DNA of 64,000 bases, taken from assembly GCA_023664535.1 (NCBI GenBank), contig JAMPFJ010000002.1, positions 186,001 to 250,000 of the forward strand. Reading direction: 5' to 3'. Source of the DNA: Bacteroidales bacterium. Its GTDB lineage: Bacteria; Bacillota; Clostridia; Lachnospirales; Lachnospiraceae. Positions 18,701 to 26,680 of this stretch are shown here, piece by piece; position 1 is the stretch's first letter; each line of letters starts with the position of its first letter. The notes beneath the pieces are model-generated. The model had not been told where the DNA came from and did no database searches. It was given only the letters and a program-made list of their open reading frames with translations. The position numbers were made by a program, and so were the translations under genes.

Positions 18701-18767
18701 GGTATTCAATTGCAAGCCATTTTCCCTCATGAATGGCACGAAAGATATCACGGTAAATTGTACTCAT
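15732..18767 (-). CDS. SF1 helicase with N-terminal WYL-like and C-terminal PD-(D/E)xK-type (DUF2726-like) domains
   Basis: 1011 aa. Residues 1-80 resemble a WYL ligand-sensing module (IFRAIHEGKWLAIEYRN, then SLDCIFVESI). The central part is a Dna2/COG1112-type helicase: Walker A QGPPGTGKTNT (about 345), Walker B VIMDEASQCN (about 605), GDPQQLNPVI, HAFQGDEKDVVLFS and VATSRAKDKLILL (about 822). The C-terminus (about 890-1011) has RFDFVVYE, then LAIELDGKEHYENE and RDKKKNAICREHDLQLIRVEN, a nuclease fold like DUF2726/Vsr. ATG with AGGAG upstream. It is the first gene of the block leading to the R-M genes, so a defence role is inferred. A 9-bp inverted repeat lies in its promoter. Confidence 0.87.
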   Translation of the reverse strand: MSTIYRDIFRAIHEGKWLAIEYRNQLDKVTKYWIAIKNLNVAKKTLSVEGLHLGKYSTRSLDCIFVESIQSSKIIEGSYCPVNKALVDDIYINPHKYKMFFDNIANLKILNYLEMCNRMDNVPYYSDFELIHYLDRDSFNGKNYPLSDEQFKEIVKNFQYKAEKDNRLNGKLVMQQLGMNVLSIHTKKGLYVLAYRKLQLDVKNRVLRPDDEITVCIEYTIDGVKESARKFLDADDFELLGDFEKNQERIKDCITKANYNVKVDDMPYIIGLGMDVVLDLHSEYQAILDMYEGDNVTVPIKAFFGDLLDRPRRTKAYPITLLDKKVNLDQLLAINNGMKYPVTYIQGPPGTGKTNTIINTILTAFFNGKTVLFCSYNNHPINGVFDKVSGISYRKKTIPFPVLRLGNRDKEKEALQYMKQLYEAHKNATIFEGTLDKNRDYRAERAKELSNLLKKYEDVLDLYERNAALTRLLEYEKKNMRNAVMIPFQVDLQDRQLSVIQQKIQHTGMITEEEALSLLDDDIEDFKKYLYYTSEKHIKKIGLPQNEELLHIIYEEDEDAQLQAFKKYLKNKDNIKKLQKIFPVIITTCISAHKLGEPTPMFDMVIMDEASQCNTAVSLVPIIRGENLMLVGDPQQLNPVILLDEMMNQKLRRKYNVTEEYDYCRNSIYKTFLACDSVSDEILLHHHYRCNEKIIDFNNKKYYNSKLSIASTSTEEKPLVYVDVPAARTDVKNTAPAEVDEIVKYAALNKDKSIGVITPFVNQKKLIETALEEAGLNEVSCGTIHAFQGDEKDVVLFSTAITGQTGQGTYEWLKNNKELINVATSRAKDKLILLSDMENLERLHKEDAEDDLYELVQYVRANGESKITPKMSHSRALGIKPYSTVTEEAFLKNLNHALENIWMSQSKYTVEKEVAISHVFQGNISYNDLFYTGRFDFVVYERQGSSSKLPVLAIELDGKEHYENEIVMQRDKKKNAICREHDLQLIRVENSYARRYNYIKEILIDYFGRRH

Positions 18768-18878
18768 TTATACCTTCTCCTGCATTTTACTTTTATGTAT
18801 TTTCAAATTCCTTTAACCAATTTGATTTGACATCGAAACAATTCCCTTTTTCACTCTAGATTACAATAATCATATTTT

Positions 18879-18901
18879 AATATATCATAATTTGATATAT
18901 T
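18879..18901. repeat. Inverted repeat upstream of the helicase gene
   Basis: AATATATCA (18879-18887) and TGATATATT (18893-18901), perfect 9-bp arms around 5 bases. It lies 112 bases upstream of the helicase start in AT-rich DNA that separates divergent genes, so it is a candidate operator. No clear -35/-10 pair is seen next to it. Confidence 0.45.
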
Positions 18902-19002
18902 TTGTAAAATATAATTGAATCAGGTGATTTATTTGTATTAGATACAAAAAGGGGCTGCCGCACAATAAAGAGTAGTAAATTGCATCTGGTAAAAATCAGT
19001 CC

Positions 19003-19031
19003 TTGTCAACCACACAGGCACATATTATAAT
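19003..19031 (+). promoter_or_regulatory. Promoter of the Rpn-family gene
   Basis: -35 TTGTCA (19003-19008) and a perfect -10 TATAAT (19026-19031), 17 bases apart, 26 bases before the ATG. Confidence 0.6.
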
Positions 19032-19056
19032 GTAGATAAAGAAAAGGGGAAATGCT

Positions 19057-19845
19057 ATGACAGAGAAAGCCTTTGAGGAATTGCAAATTAAGGATGATTT
19101 CATGTTTAGTGTAATTATGAGAAATCCGAAGTTTTGCAAACCTTTTTTAGAGCGGATACTTGGAATCAAGATATTTCGCATTGAATATCCGAAGTCGCAG
19201 GAAACAATAGATATCTCTGCGGATGCCAAAAGTGTACGCTTGGATATCTATGTGGAGGATGGAAAAGAAACCGTTTATAATATAGAAATGCAGACGGCAG
19301 AGAATAGAAACCTGCCAAAGCGAACAAGATATTATCAGGGAATGATAGACTTGAATATTTTGGAAAAAGGAGATAATTACAAGGATCTGAAACGGAGTTT
19401 TGTTATTTTTGTATGTACCTTTGATTTGTTTGGCGAGGGGAGACACATCTATACTTTTGAAAACCGTTGTATTCAAAATCTGAAGCTGGGTTTGGGCGAC
19501 GATACAACAAAGATTATTTTAAATACTAAGGGCACAATGGATGATGTTACACTGGAAATGAAAAAGCTGCTTGATTTTATTGATGGAAAAGAGCCGGAGG
19601 ATGACTTTACCAGAGAATTAGACGAGGCAGTACAGTCTGTCAGAAAGAATGAGAAATGGAGGTTGGATTATATGACTTTGCAGATGAATTATCAGGAAAA
19701 ATATGAGCAGGGGGTAGAGCATGAGAAAATTGAAACAGCAAGGCGCTTGATTGAAATAGGTAAATTATCATTAGAAGATATTGCCGCTGGAACTGAATTG
19801 TCAATTGAAAAAGTAAAGGAGATTGCTGAATTACAGCCGGTATAA
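19057..19845 (+). CDS. Rpn/YhgA family PD-(D/E)xK nuclease (recombination-promoting)
   Basis: 262 aa. Signature of the PDDEXK_2 'putative transposase' family: FMFSVIMRNPKFCKPFLERIL, then nuclease core RLDIYVEDGKETVYNIEMQ (D63, E77, Q79), then RTRYYQGMIDLNIL and SFVIFVCTFDLFG. The C-terminus has the usual short helical repeat (RRLIEIGKLSLEDIA). Rpn proteins are calcium-dependent DNases that stimulate RecA-independent recombination, and some act in phage defence. AAAAGGGGAA ribosome site. Single gene between the helicase gene and decayed genes. Confidence 0.9.
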   Translation: MTEKAFEELQIKDDFMFSVIMRNPKFCKPFLERILGIKIFRIEYPKSQETIDISADAKSVRLDIYVEDGKETVYNIEMQTAENRNLPKRTRYYQGMIDLNILEKGDNYKDLKRSFVIFVCTFDLFGEGRHIYTFENRCIQNLKLGLGDDTTKIILNTKGTMDDVTLEMKKLLDFIDGKEPEDDFTRELDEAVQSVRKNEKWRLDYMTLQMNYQEKYEQGVEHEKIETARRLIEIGKLSLEDIAAGTELSIEKVKEIAELQPV

Positions 19846-19959
19846 TGTTTGCTGCCTAAACTCCATCAAATTTCCAGTGCTTCTATTTTGCGTCTAAAAT
19901 TTTAGAAGTCTCAAGATAATAGAAATAATATGTAAAATAGATGGGTTGAAAGGCATGAA

Positions 19960-20325
19960 ATGGACACAAAATCATATAGATGAGACGAGTTCGGATATAT
20001 ATTTAATCCAGATGGTTTAAGTAATAATGTTGCAGAATTTGATTGGATATGCAATAATAATTTCAACATAATAAATACAGCTAAAGGTGAGTTTGTTTCT
20101 TTAAACAATAACGATATGCAGTTTAATATTTCGTTTGATAGTGACGAAGTACTTGAAGTTGGTAATGAGCTAGAAGTTCATTTTAGAATCCATACTACAG
20201 ATTGGCAGACTTATAATTTGAAAAATGATTATTCAATAAACACAGTAGAATACTCTGCTAATGACAGAATATTGATGTTGTATAAAAATAAATTAATTTA
20301 TGGTAAGGAATGTGATGATAAATGA
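19960..20325 (+). pseudogene. Hypothetical gene with an early stop codon
   Basis: Starting at the ATG at 19960 (GAAAGG upstream) the frame reads MDTKSYR, then TGA at 19981, then runs openly to 20325 as DEFGYIFNPDG and further. A single change of the stop (for example from CGA) would restore a 121-aa protein. I do not recognise the product; it is acidic and beta-rich with no signal peptide. The next gene starts inside its end. Either a recent nonsense mutation or a later start (no good candidate). Confidence 0.4.
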
Positions 20326-20719
20326 GACTAAATCAAGCAAGAGAGAAAAGATAAGGAAGGTTTTGATAGTAATAATGGTAATATGGCTATTGAAGATAGC
20401 AATATGCGTTATTATACGTGAATATCAAAACAGCAATTTTCTGTGGATGTATCAAAACAGTCAATATAATAGTGAATATGATCTTCACATTGAAAGAAAA
20501 TTTCACTTCTTTAATTTAAAGTATGGAATTTTAGGCATCTCTTATCATTACACAATTGATGTTTATGATACTTTCAACTTATCTAGGATGGTTGGAATAG
20601 ATGATATGGGAACTTTTCGAATTAGCTTTTTGCATTATGGTTATATTCAAGATTATTGGCCTTTAGGGGTTCGCAAGGATTCTGATATTACTGCAAGAGT
20701 GCAAGATGCAATAGAATGA
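20315..20719 (+). CDS. Hypothetical single-pass membrane protein
   Basis: 134 aa from the ATG at 20315 (AAGGAA upstream). A basic start (NETKSSKREKIRK) and one hydrophobic helix (VLIVIMVIWLLKIAICVII) precede an external domain of about 100 residues rich in aromatic residues, ending DSDITARVQDAIE. Overlaps the end of the preceding decayed frame by 11 bases, so the two were probably co-translated. No family recognised; AT-rich codon use suggests acquired DNA. Confidence 0.5.
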   Translation: MINETKSSKREKIRKVLIVIMVIWLLKIAICVIIREYQNSNFLWMYQNSQYNSEYDLHIERKFHFFNLKYGILGISYHYTIDVYDTFNLSRMVGIDDMGTFRISFLHYGYIQDYWPLGVRKDSDITARVQDAIE

Positions 20720-20821
20720 ATGGAGTAAGGTCAATATGAAGAAATGATATTGTCAAAATGACAAACATTAGGAAAAAGGGAGAAACGACACTGTTGCAGT
20801 GGAGTGGGTAAATGTAATTTG

Positions 20822-20868
20822 GAGGGGCTGTCGCTCTAACGAATAAAAATTCGAGAAGCGGCAGCCTC
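20822..20868. terminator. Imperfect terminator hairpin
   Basis: GAGGGGCTGTCGCT pairs imperfectly with AGCGGCAGCCTC around an AT-rich loop, followed by CGTTTTG. It ends the plus-strand genes at 19057-20719. The stem sequence belongs to the same GGGGCTGCC-type family as the hairpins at 37389 and 47864. Confidence 0.5.
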
Positions 20869-21051
20869 GTTTTGCTGTTTTCGGGATGAAATCTTGGAAA
20901 ATTTTATGATTTATTCTACCGTTTCACAAAAAAAGGCGTACTTTAATAAGCCATTTCTGATGGCTTGAAATTCCTAACGTATTCATATGTACCTGGTCAC
21001 TTATGCTGTTCGGACAGCTACGTATTTCATATCTATTTTGCACTTCCTGCG
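20869..21051. other. Gene-free stretch between terminator and MATE relic
   Basis: Frames here are short or broken. On the minus strand a T-rich stretch (CCTTTTTTTG) downstream of the MATE relic may end that transcript. I see no RNA gene or repeat. Confidence 0.4.
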
Positions 21052-21324
21052 TTACCATCTGACCTTTTGTTTTACATAATATATTAAGCATAATACAATA
21101 CCGAAAACCGTAGCCACAGAACCTGCAAGACCAATCCCTGTAAGCGATGCATCCGATTGTATACTCATCACATACAACATAGGCAGACGGACTAAAAATG
21201 AACGTGCCAGCCCACAAATCTTGATATAAAGCGCAGTCAACTGTACCGCTTCCACCGGAGCCTGCATGAGAATCGTAATCGGTCTTGCAAAAACAATCAA
21301 TACAATAACTTCCCGTAGCAACAT
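21052..21324 (-). pseudogene. MATE-family efflux protein remnant
   Basis: 90 codons resembling a middle piece of a MATE transporter: REVIVLIVFARPITILMQAP, then LYIKICGLARSFLVRLPMLY, then GLAGSVATVFGIVLCLIYY. A normal MATE protein is about 450 aa; both ends are missing. It starts 10 bases after the ABC transporter gene, so the operon was originally AraC-ABC-ABC-MATE. Probably non-functional. Confidence 0.65.
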
Positions 21325-21334
21325 CGGAAATGGC

Positions 21335-23068
21335 TTATAATTTCCAACCTACTGCAAGCTCGCGGGCATCAACAAAGCGTTTGTAAATGCCACCCCTTTG
21401 CATCAGCTCCTCATGTCTGCCCTGTTCCACGATTTTTCCCCGGTCAACCACCAGAATCTGGTCAGCATTCCGCACCGTTTTCAAGCGGTGGGCAATCATC
21501 AGAATCGTTTTCTCCTTAGTCAGCGCATCAATCGCCGCCATCAGTTCCCTTTCGTTTTCCGGATCAACATTTGCCGTTGCCTCGTCCAGAATAATAATCG
21601 GTGCATCCTTCATAATAGCACGGGCAATGGATATCCTCTGTTTTTCCCCGCCGGAAAGGGAGGCGCCGCCCTCTCCAATCTTCGTTTCATACCCGTCCGG
21701 AAGCTGCATAATAAAATCATGGCAGCATGCCGCCTTTGCCGCTTCGATTACCCTCTCCATGTCTGCTTCCGGCTGCCCGAAACGGATATTATTCGCAATC
21801 GTATCCTGAAACAGATAGACATTCTGAAACACAAAGCTGAAGTTCTTCATCAGGCTGTCATAGCTGTAATCCTTCACATCCAGCCCATCCAGCTTCACAC
21901 TGCCCTCCTGCACGTCCCAGAACCGGGAAATCAGATGGCATAAGGTCGTTTTTCCGCCGCCGCTTGGACCAACAATCGCTGTGGTTGTTTTCTCCGGAAT
22001 ATGTATGGAAATCCCATCAATAATTTTCCGTTTATCATAAGAAAAACTAATGCCTTCCACATCAATGTCAAAATGCTGCGGCGCGATTTCCTGCCCGTCC
22101 GTATCCATTGGCTCTAAATCAAGAATTGCCTGCGCCTGGTCCACACTGAGGTCAACGGCGCGCAGCAGGGCAGAATAGTTTCCTGCGCTGTCCAGACTGG
22201 AATAAATCAGGAACGAACTAATCAGCATAACAATACAGTTTAGAAGCTCCATGCTCCCATCAAAATAAAATTGCAGGGACAATACGCACATGACAATTCC
22301 TGTCATTTTCGTGACAAAGTTCTGCAGCGCTATATAGGGAACGAAACGAAATTCCATCTTCGTATTGACAGCAACACTCTCATCAATGGCATTTTTCAGT
22401 TTCTCGCTCTTATCTCCTGTCAGATTATATGCCTTCACCTCTGAAATACCCTGAATATATTCCAGTACCTTTTCCACCAGCCCCGCATCTGTGGCTATCT
22501 TTTTCGGTGCCAGCTCGCCGGATGCTTTCTGTAATCCGCTGTTTACAAGGAAAAACAAAATAAGTCCTGCAAAAACCACCAGCCCGATACGCCAGTCATA
22601 GGCAAGCAGCATCGCTGCAATCAAGGCAGTGGTCAGAATTCCGGAAGTCGTCATCATCACCACGCGGGTAGCTACGTTGGCAAGGTTCTCCATCGTATTC
22701 GTCGTCACGGAAGTAATATAGCCCAGGCTGTTTCTATTAAAATAACCCATCGGCAGGTAACGGAGATGCTCTGCAATCTCGATTCGCTTATTTGCACAGG
22801 TGTCATAGCCTGCTTCAGTCTGCAGCATAGTGGAACGGTACTTTACCCCAGAGCCGCCCGCAATGCTAAGAAGCATAATACCAAGGCTTGCCAAAATGGT
22901 TCCGTTCGTCACATGATTCTCTATGACAGCACCCAGCATGACAGCGATTGCCGGAATCCTTAAGGCTTCAAAGAATGCCAGCAGTACACCGAACACTACC
23001 GACAGATAGAATTTCTTTTTATTCCCACCACCGCAAAAATCAAAAAATTTCCCTAATATCTCAAGCAT
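21335..23068 (-). CDS. ABC transporter, membrane and ATPase domains fused (second half of a heterodimer)
   Basis: 577 aa: six-helix type-1 exporter fold (about 15-310) followed by an ATPase domain with Walker A VGPSGGGKTTLCHL, signature LSGGEKQRISIARAI and Walker B IIILDEATANVD. Start overlaps the end of the first ABC gene by 8 bases, so they form one heterodimer. The pair behind an AraC regulator recalls the YbtP/YbtQ and IrtAB siderophore transporters, which keep this fold although they import; this functional link is inference. Expressed from the AraC promoter with the GTTAG operator. Confidence 0.9.
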   Translation of the reverse strand: MLEILGKFFDFCGGGNKKKFYLSVVFGVLLAFFEALRIPAIAVMLGAVIENHVTNGTILASLGIMLLSIAGGSGVKYRSTMLQTEAGYDTCANKRIEIAEHLRYLPMGYFNRNSLGYITSVTTNTMENLANVATRVVMMTTSGILTTALIAAMLLAYDWRIGLVVFAGLILFFLVNSGLQKASGELAPKKIATDAGLVEKVLEYIQGISEVKAYNLTGDKSEKLKNAIDESVAVNTKMEFRFVPYIALQNFVTKMTGIVMCVLSLQFYFDGSMELLNCIVMLISSFLIYSSLDSAGNYSALLRAVDLSVDQAQAILDLEPMDTDGQEIAPQHFDIDVEGISFSYDKRKIIDGISIHIPEKTTTAIVGPSGGGKTTLCHLISRFWDVQEGSVKLDGLDVKDYSYDSLMKNFSFVFQNVYLFQDTIANNIRFGQPEADMERVIEAAKAACCHDFIMQLPDGYETKIGEGGASLSGGEKQRISIARAIMKDAPIIILDEATANVDPENERELMAAIDALTKEKTILMIAHRLKTVRNADQILVVDRGKIVEQGRHEELMQRGGIYKRFVDARELAVGWKL

Positions 23069-24842
23069 TTGCCATTCCTCCCATCTCTGTCGGCATGTCT
23101 GCCCTGTCTTTTACTGATATATGCGCCTCCCACATATCCTTATACAGACCATTCCCCGCCAAAAGCTCCCTATGGGTTCCCCTGGCATCCAGTCTTCCAT
23201 CTTTGATTACAAAAATCTGGTCGGAATCCGCTATGGTGGAGAGACGGTGCGCAATGACGACCAGCGTTTTCCCCTTTATCAGTTTCGCCACTGCGGATTG
23301 TATGACCGCCTCGTTCTCCGGGTCAGTATAGGCAGTCGCCTCGTCCAAAATCACAATCGGTGCATCCTTTAACATCGCACGGGCAATCGCAATGCGCTGG
23401 CGTTCCCCTCCGGACAGATGCCCGCCGGCGCCTCCTGCGACTGTATCATAGCCCTTGTCCAGCCCCATGATAAATTCATGGCATCCGCTGCGTTTTGCCG
23501 CCTCCTCTACCTCTGCATCCGTTGCGCCTTTTCTTCCCATACGGATATTCTCCCGGATTGTGTCGTCGAACAGGTAATTATCCTGGGAAACATAAGCCAC
23601 CATCCGGTTATACGCTTCCAGCGGAATTTCCCGGATATCCACACCGCCCACAGAAATGCTCCCGTCACCCACATCCCATAAAGAGGCGATGAGCTTAGCC
23701 AGCGTGGACTTACCGGAACCAGAGGGCCCTACAATCGCATTTACCGTACCCTCCTCTATTTCCAGGCTGATACCATGGAGCACTTCTTTTTCGTGGTAGC
23801 CAAAGCGGATATTTTCCACCTTAATGCCGTAATGCTCCGGCAGGCTGCCAGACTTTTCCGGTCTTTGCAGCTCCTCCTGTGTCAGAACCGCAGCCATCTC
23901 GCCGATAATCGATTGCAGTGCACGTAAATCATCACTATAAGACATGCAGGTAATCAGCGGTGAAATCAGTCCTACCGAAATGATAATAACTAAAATGAAA
24001 TCAGCGGAAGACAGGCTTCCGTTTTTCACGAGCAGCCCGCCAATCGGCAGCACGGATACCATCGTACTTGGCATGACCAGCATGGCAACCGTAAATGCCA
24101 CATTGCAGCTGCGCATCCAGTCCACAAAGCATGACGAACCTTCTTTTGCCGCCACGACAAAACGCTCATAGGAGCTTTTCGCCTTGCCAAATGCCTTGAT
24201 GACCTCAATGCCGTTTATGTACTCCACTGCCACATCATTTAACGCTTTTGTCTTCACAATGGTATTCTGATAGTATTTTTCATAGCCAACCATCATTCCC
24301 ATATAGCAGAGCAGCCCCAGCGGTATCGTGACAAGCGATGCCAGCGCCATACGCCAGTCAATCGTAAACAGATAGACCAAAAGCACAGCCGGGGCAAGCA
24401 GATTAGAAGTAAATTCCGGCAGTATATGGGCAAGTGTCACCTCTATGCTGTCCACCCGCTCCACAATGGTATTTTTCAGTCCGCCGGACGGTGTATCCAA
24501 AACGGTTCCAAGCGGCAGACACACCAGCTTATCTAAAAGGCGCTTACGGATATTTCCCAGCACATAAAATGTCGCCTTGTGGGACAGGGAAGTGGAAACT
24601 GCATGAAATGCCACTTTCCCCGTCCACAGGGCAGCCATGATAAGGCAGTCCGTCATGTAAGCGGAAATCTCCCGGTTCCCTTCTACGAGCCTTTGAATCA
24701 TATGCCCCATAATAATGAATGGCACTGTAGCGCAAAGCACCCCCATTGCCGCTGTCACCACGCTGGCAACATACAGCGCTTTCCGTTCTGCGGCAAATTC
24801 AAATATCCAGCTCCAGGCAGAACGTGTTTTTTCTTTTTCCAT
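23061..24842 (-). CDS. ABC transporter, membrane and ATPase domains fused (first half of a heterodimer)
   Basis: 593 aa: membrane domain of six helices (about 20-310), then ATPase with Walker A VGPSGSGKSTLAKL, signature LSGGERQRIAIARAML, Walker B IVILDEATAYTD and IAHRLS. Starts 22 bases downstream of the AraC gene's stop. Works with the next gene as a two-subunit pump. Substrate unread; iron chelate import or drug export are the family alternatives, and the metal-repressor-like operator favours the former weakly. Confidence 0.9.
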   Translation of the reverse strand: MEKEKTRSAWSWIFEFAAERKALYVASVVTAAMGVLCATVPFIIMGHMIQRLVEGNREISAYMTDCLIMAALWTGKVAFHAVSTSLSHKATFYVLGNIRKRLLDKLVCLPLGTVLDTPSGGLKNTIVERVDSIEVTLAHILPEFTSNLLAPAVLLVYLFTIDWRMALASLVTIPLGLLCYMGMMVGYEKYYQNTIVKTKALNDVAVEYINGIEVIKAFGKAKSSYERFVVAAKEGSSCFVDWMRSCNVAFTVAMLVMPSTMVSVLPIGGLLVKNGSLSSADFILVIIISVGLISPLITCMSYSDDLRALQSIIGEMAAVLTQEELQRPEKSGSLPEHYGIKVENIRFGYHEKEVLHGISLEIEEGTVNAIVGPSGSGKSTLAKLIASLWDVGDGSISVGGVDIREIPLEAYNRMVAYVSQDNYLFDDTIRENIRMGRKGATDAEVEEAAKRSGCHEFIMGLDKGYDTVAGGAGGHLSGGERQRIAIARAMLKDAPIVILDEATAYTDPENEAVIQSAVAKLIKGKTLVVIAHRLSTIADSDQIFVIKDGRLDARGTHRELLAGNGLYKDMWEAHISVKDRADMPTEMGGMANA

Positions 24843-24864
24843 CTAATCACAACCTTTCCGTTTT

Positions 24865-25878
24865 TCACTTTTTATAGTCTAATTCTCCTACCTTACTTGA
24901 TTCTCTGTATTCCATAGGCGTTTTTCCCATGGCCTCTTTAAAAGCTGCGGAAAATTTCCCAGGACTTGTATACCCCACTGCCAGGGCAATCTCAAAAACG
25001 CTCATATCCCATTTCATTTTCAAAAGGAGCGCCGCCTGATGAATACGGTACTCCTTCAGATAAGCATGGATGGAATTGCCATATATGCTCTTAAAACACC
25101 GCTTCATGGATGTAAGCGGAATTTCAAAGCGTTCAGAAAGCTCATCCAACGTATAATTTTCTGCCATGTTTGTCGTAATCAGCTCATGGATTGCCTTAAC
25201 CTTTCTTATTTGGCTGGAATAAAAATACGGCTTTTCCAGCCGCATATCCGCCTCCTCCAAACCGTTCAGATACAGCAGCAGTTCGATGACTTTTACCTTG
25301 AAATATTCCAGGCGGGCATTTCCCGGAAAATGGTAGAGCTGATAAAACAATGCTTCGATTGCCGGATTTCCCTGAATGATTGCAGCCTTCTCCTGTGGGC
25401 AGTATCTCTCTGCCAACGCTTCCAGGTCTATCGCAATCCCTTCTATTGCATTTTTCAGGGAAACCTGGGCTGCCCCCAGCTCAAACCCTATCGTAATGCC
25501 GTGGTAATGGCACAACGGAAAGGACACATGGCCTGCATGATGTACCCGCCTGTCAATACGCAGATTTCCCGGTTCCATATAGTAAACCTGTCCCAATTCA
25601 TTCACCTGCTCAATCCGTCCTTCACGGCAGTGGTCGATGGCCAGGATAGTCTCAGCACCCTGAAATCCTGATGCGCATTCCCGAAGATGGAAATCATTAT
25701 ACATAAGGAATACCCCATCAAACACTTGATAAATCGTCATGATTCCATCACCGGTAGAGTCTTCCAGCCGCAGAACCTTATTTTCCTCTGTATTTACTGC
25801 CAGCGAAACATTGGAACCCATATCAATCTGCTCAAATAATTTCCAAATACCGTCTTTTTTCTGATGATATCCGTCCAA
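24865..25878 (-). CDS. AraC-family transcriptional regulator (YbtA/PchR-like layout)
   Basis: 337 aa. The C-terminal double HTH spans about 235-330: YTLDELSERFEIPLTSMKRCF and VFEIALAVGYTSPGKFSAAF, then GKTPMEYR. The N-terminal 230 residues are a ligand or partner-sensing domain without a clear cupin signature. The start is TTG with AGGAGG 7 bases upstream; an ATG in between is out of frame. It leads the ABC-ABC operon, as YbtA/PchR-type regulators do next to siderophore transport genes. Its own promoter carries the GTTAG-N6-CTAAC operator. Confidence 0.9.
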   Translation of the reverse strand: MDGYHQKKDGIWKLFEQIDMGSNVSLAVNTEENKVLRLEDSTGDGIMTIYQVFDGVFLMYNDFHLRECASGFQGAETILAIDHCREGRIEQVNELGQVYYMEPGNLRIDRRVHHAGHVSFPLCHYHGITIGFELGAAQVSLKNAIEGIAIDLEALAERYCPQEKAAIIQGNPAIEALFYQLYHFPGNARLEYFKVKVIELLLYLNGLEEADMRLEKPYFYSSQIRKVKAIHELITTNMAENYTLDELSERFEIPLTSMKRCFKSIYGNSIHAYLKEYRIHQAALLLKMKWDMSVFEIALAVGYTSPGKFSAAFKEAMGKTPMEYRESSKVGELDYKK

Positions 25879-25899
25879 CCATGCACCTCCTTTTTACAA

Positions 25900-25952
25900 G
25901 TTAGTTATCACTAACCAGCTTTTATTATAGTGGTTTTCTCTTTTCTCGTCTA
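25900..25952 (-). promoter_or_regulatory. Promoter with GTTAG-N6-CTAAC operator (site 4)
   Basis: Minus-strand -35 TAGACG (25947-25952), perfect -10 TATAAT (25924-25929), spacing 17. The palindrome GTTAGTTATCACTAAC (25900-25915) begins 8 bases after the -10. Controls the AraC-ABC-ABC operon. Confidence 0.7.
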
Positions 25953-26007
25953 CTCCATTTAGACTATTCTTGTCCATTCAGACGATTATTTTACGAAAAA
26001 TCATCTA

Positions 26008-26069
26008 TTGACAAGTCGACTCTCATGATGTACTATATCAATGACCACTTTTATCAAAAACGGTCATTG
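26008..26069 (+). promoter_or_regulatory. Consensus promoter with long operator for TetR gene 26084
   Basis: -35 TTGACA (26008-26013) and -10 TACTAT (26031-26036), spacing 17. Directly after it lies a 31-bp near-palindrome (26039-26069) with arms CAATGACCACTTTT and AAAAACGGTCATTG around ATC; 12 of 14 arm positions pair. It ends 14 bases before the ATG and is the likely autorepression site of this TetR protein. Confidence 0.7.
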
Positions 26070-26083
26070 AAAAGGGGAACACT

Positions 26084-26680
26084 ATGCCGGCTTCATTTAG
26101 CAAAAAGCAACAGGAGGAAATACGGGAACGTCTCTTCCATGAAGGAATAAAGCTCTTTCAGACATTGGGTGTGCAGCGCACAACGATTTCAAAACTGACT
26201 TCCGCCTGTGGAATCGCCAAGGGCAGCTTTTACAGTTTTTATGAATCCAAAGAGGAATTTATTCTGGCTCTCTGTAAGTGGGCAGAGCAGAATACAACGG
26301 AAATGCTGAACCGAAAGCTGGCAGGACGCAGCCGGATGTCTGCACATGAATTTCTCGAATTTTTTGAGGAATACCTGTACTCAGAATATGACCTGATGAA
26401 TGGACTGACGGTTGATGATTTCCTCTGGCTGAAAAAACACATGGCAGATGCCGATTTATTTAATCCTGTCGATCAGCTGGAACAGGCAAAGATATGGCTT
26501 TCGCTGATTTCTGATGCAAGGGAATACATTGACTGCGGCACAGTCGTGAATTTAATAAAATCCATCTATGCCATGCGTGAACACCGGGATACTTTAGTAG
26601 AAGCATCCCTTGATGGCAGCATTAAAATCATGCTGCGGGTGTTAGAAATTTATATCACAGGAAAAGGAGAACTCTTATGA
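26084..26680 (+). CDS. TetR-family transcriptional regulator
   Basis: 198 aa. HTH at about residues 12-55: RLFHEGIKLFQTLGVQRTTI, then CGIAKGSFYSFYESKEEF. The C-terminal part resembles other TetR proteins that partner with a small membrane protein. AAGGGGAAC ribosome site. Its stop overlaps the start of the next gene (ATGA), so the two form an operon that the 31-bp operator would control. Confidence 0.9.
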   Translation: MPASFSKKQQEEIRERLFHEGIKLFQTLGVQRTTISKLTSACGIAKGSFYSFYESKEEFILALCKWAEQNTTEMLNRKLAGRSRMSAHEFLEFFEEYLYSEYDLMNGLTVDDFLWLKKHMADADLFNPVDQLEQAKIWLSLISDAREYIDCGTVVNLIKSIYAMREHRDTLVEASLDGSIKIMLRVLEIYITGKGELL

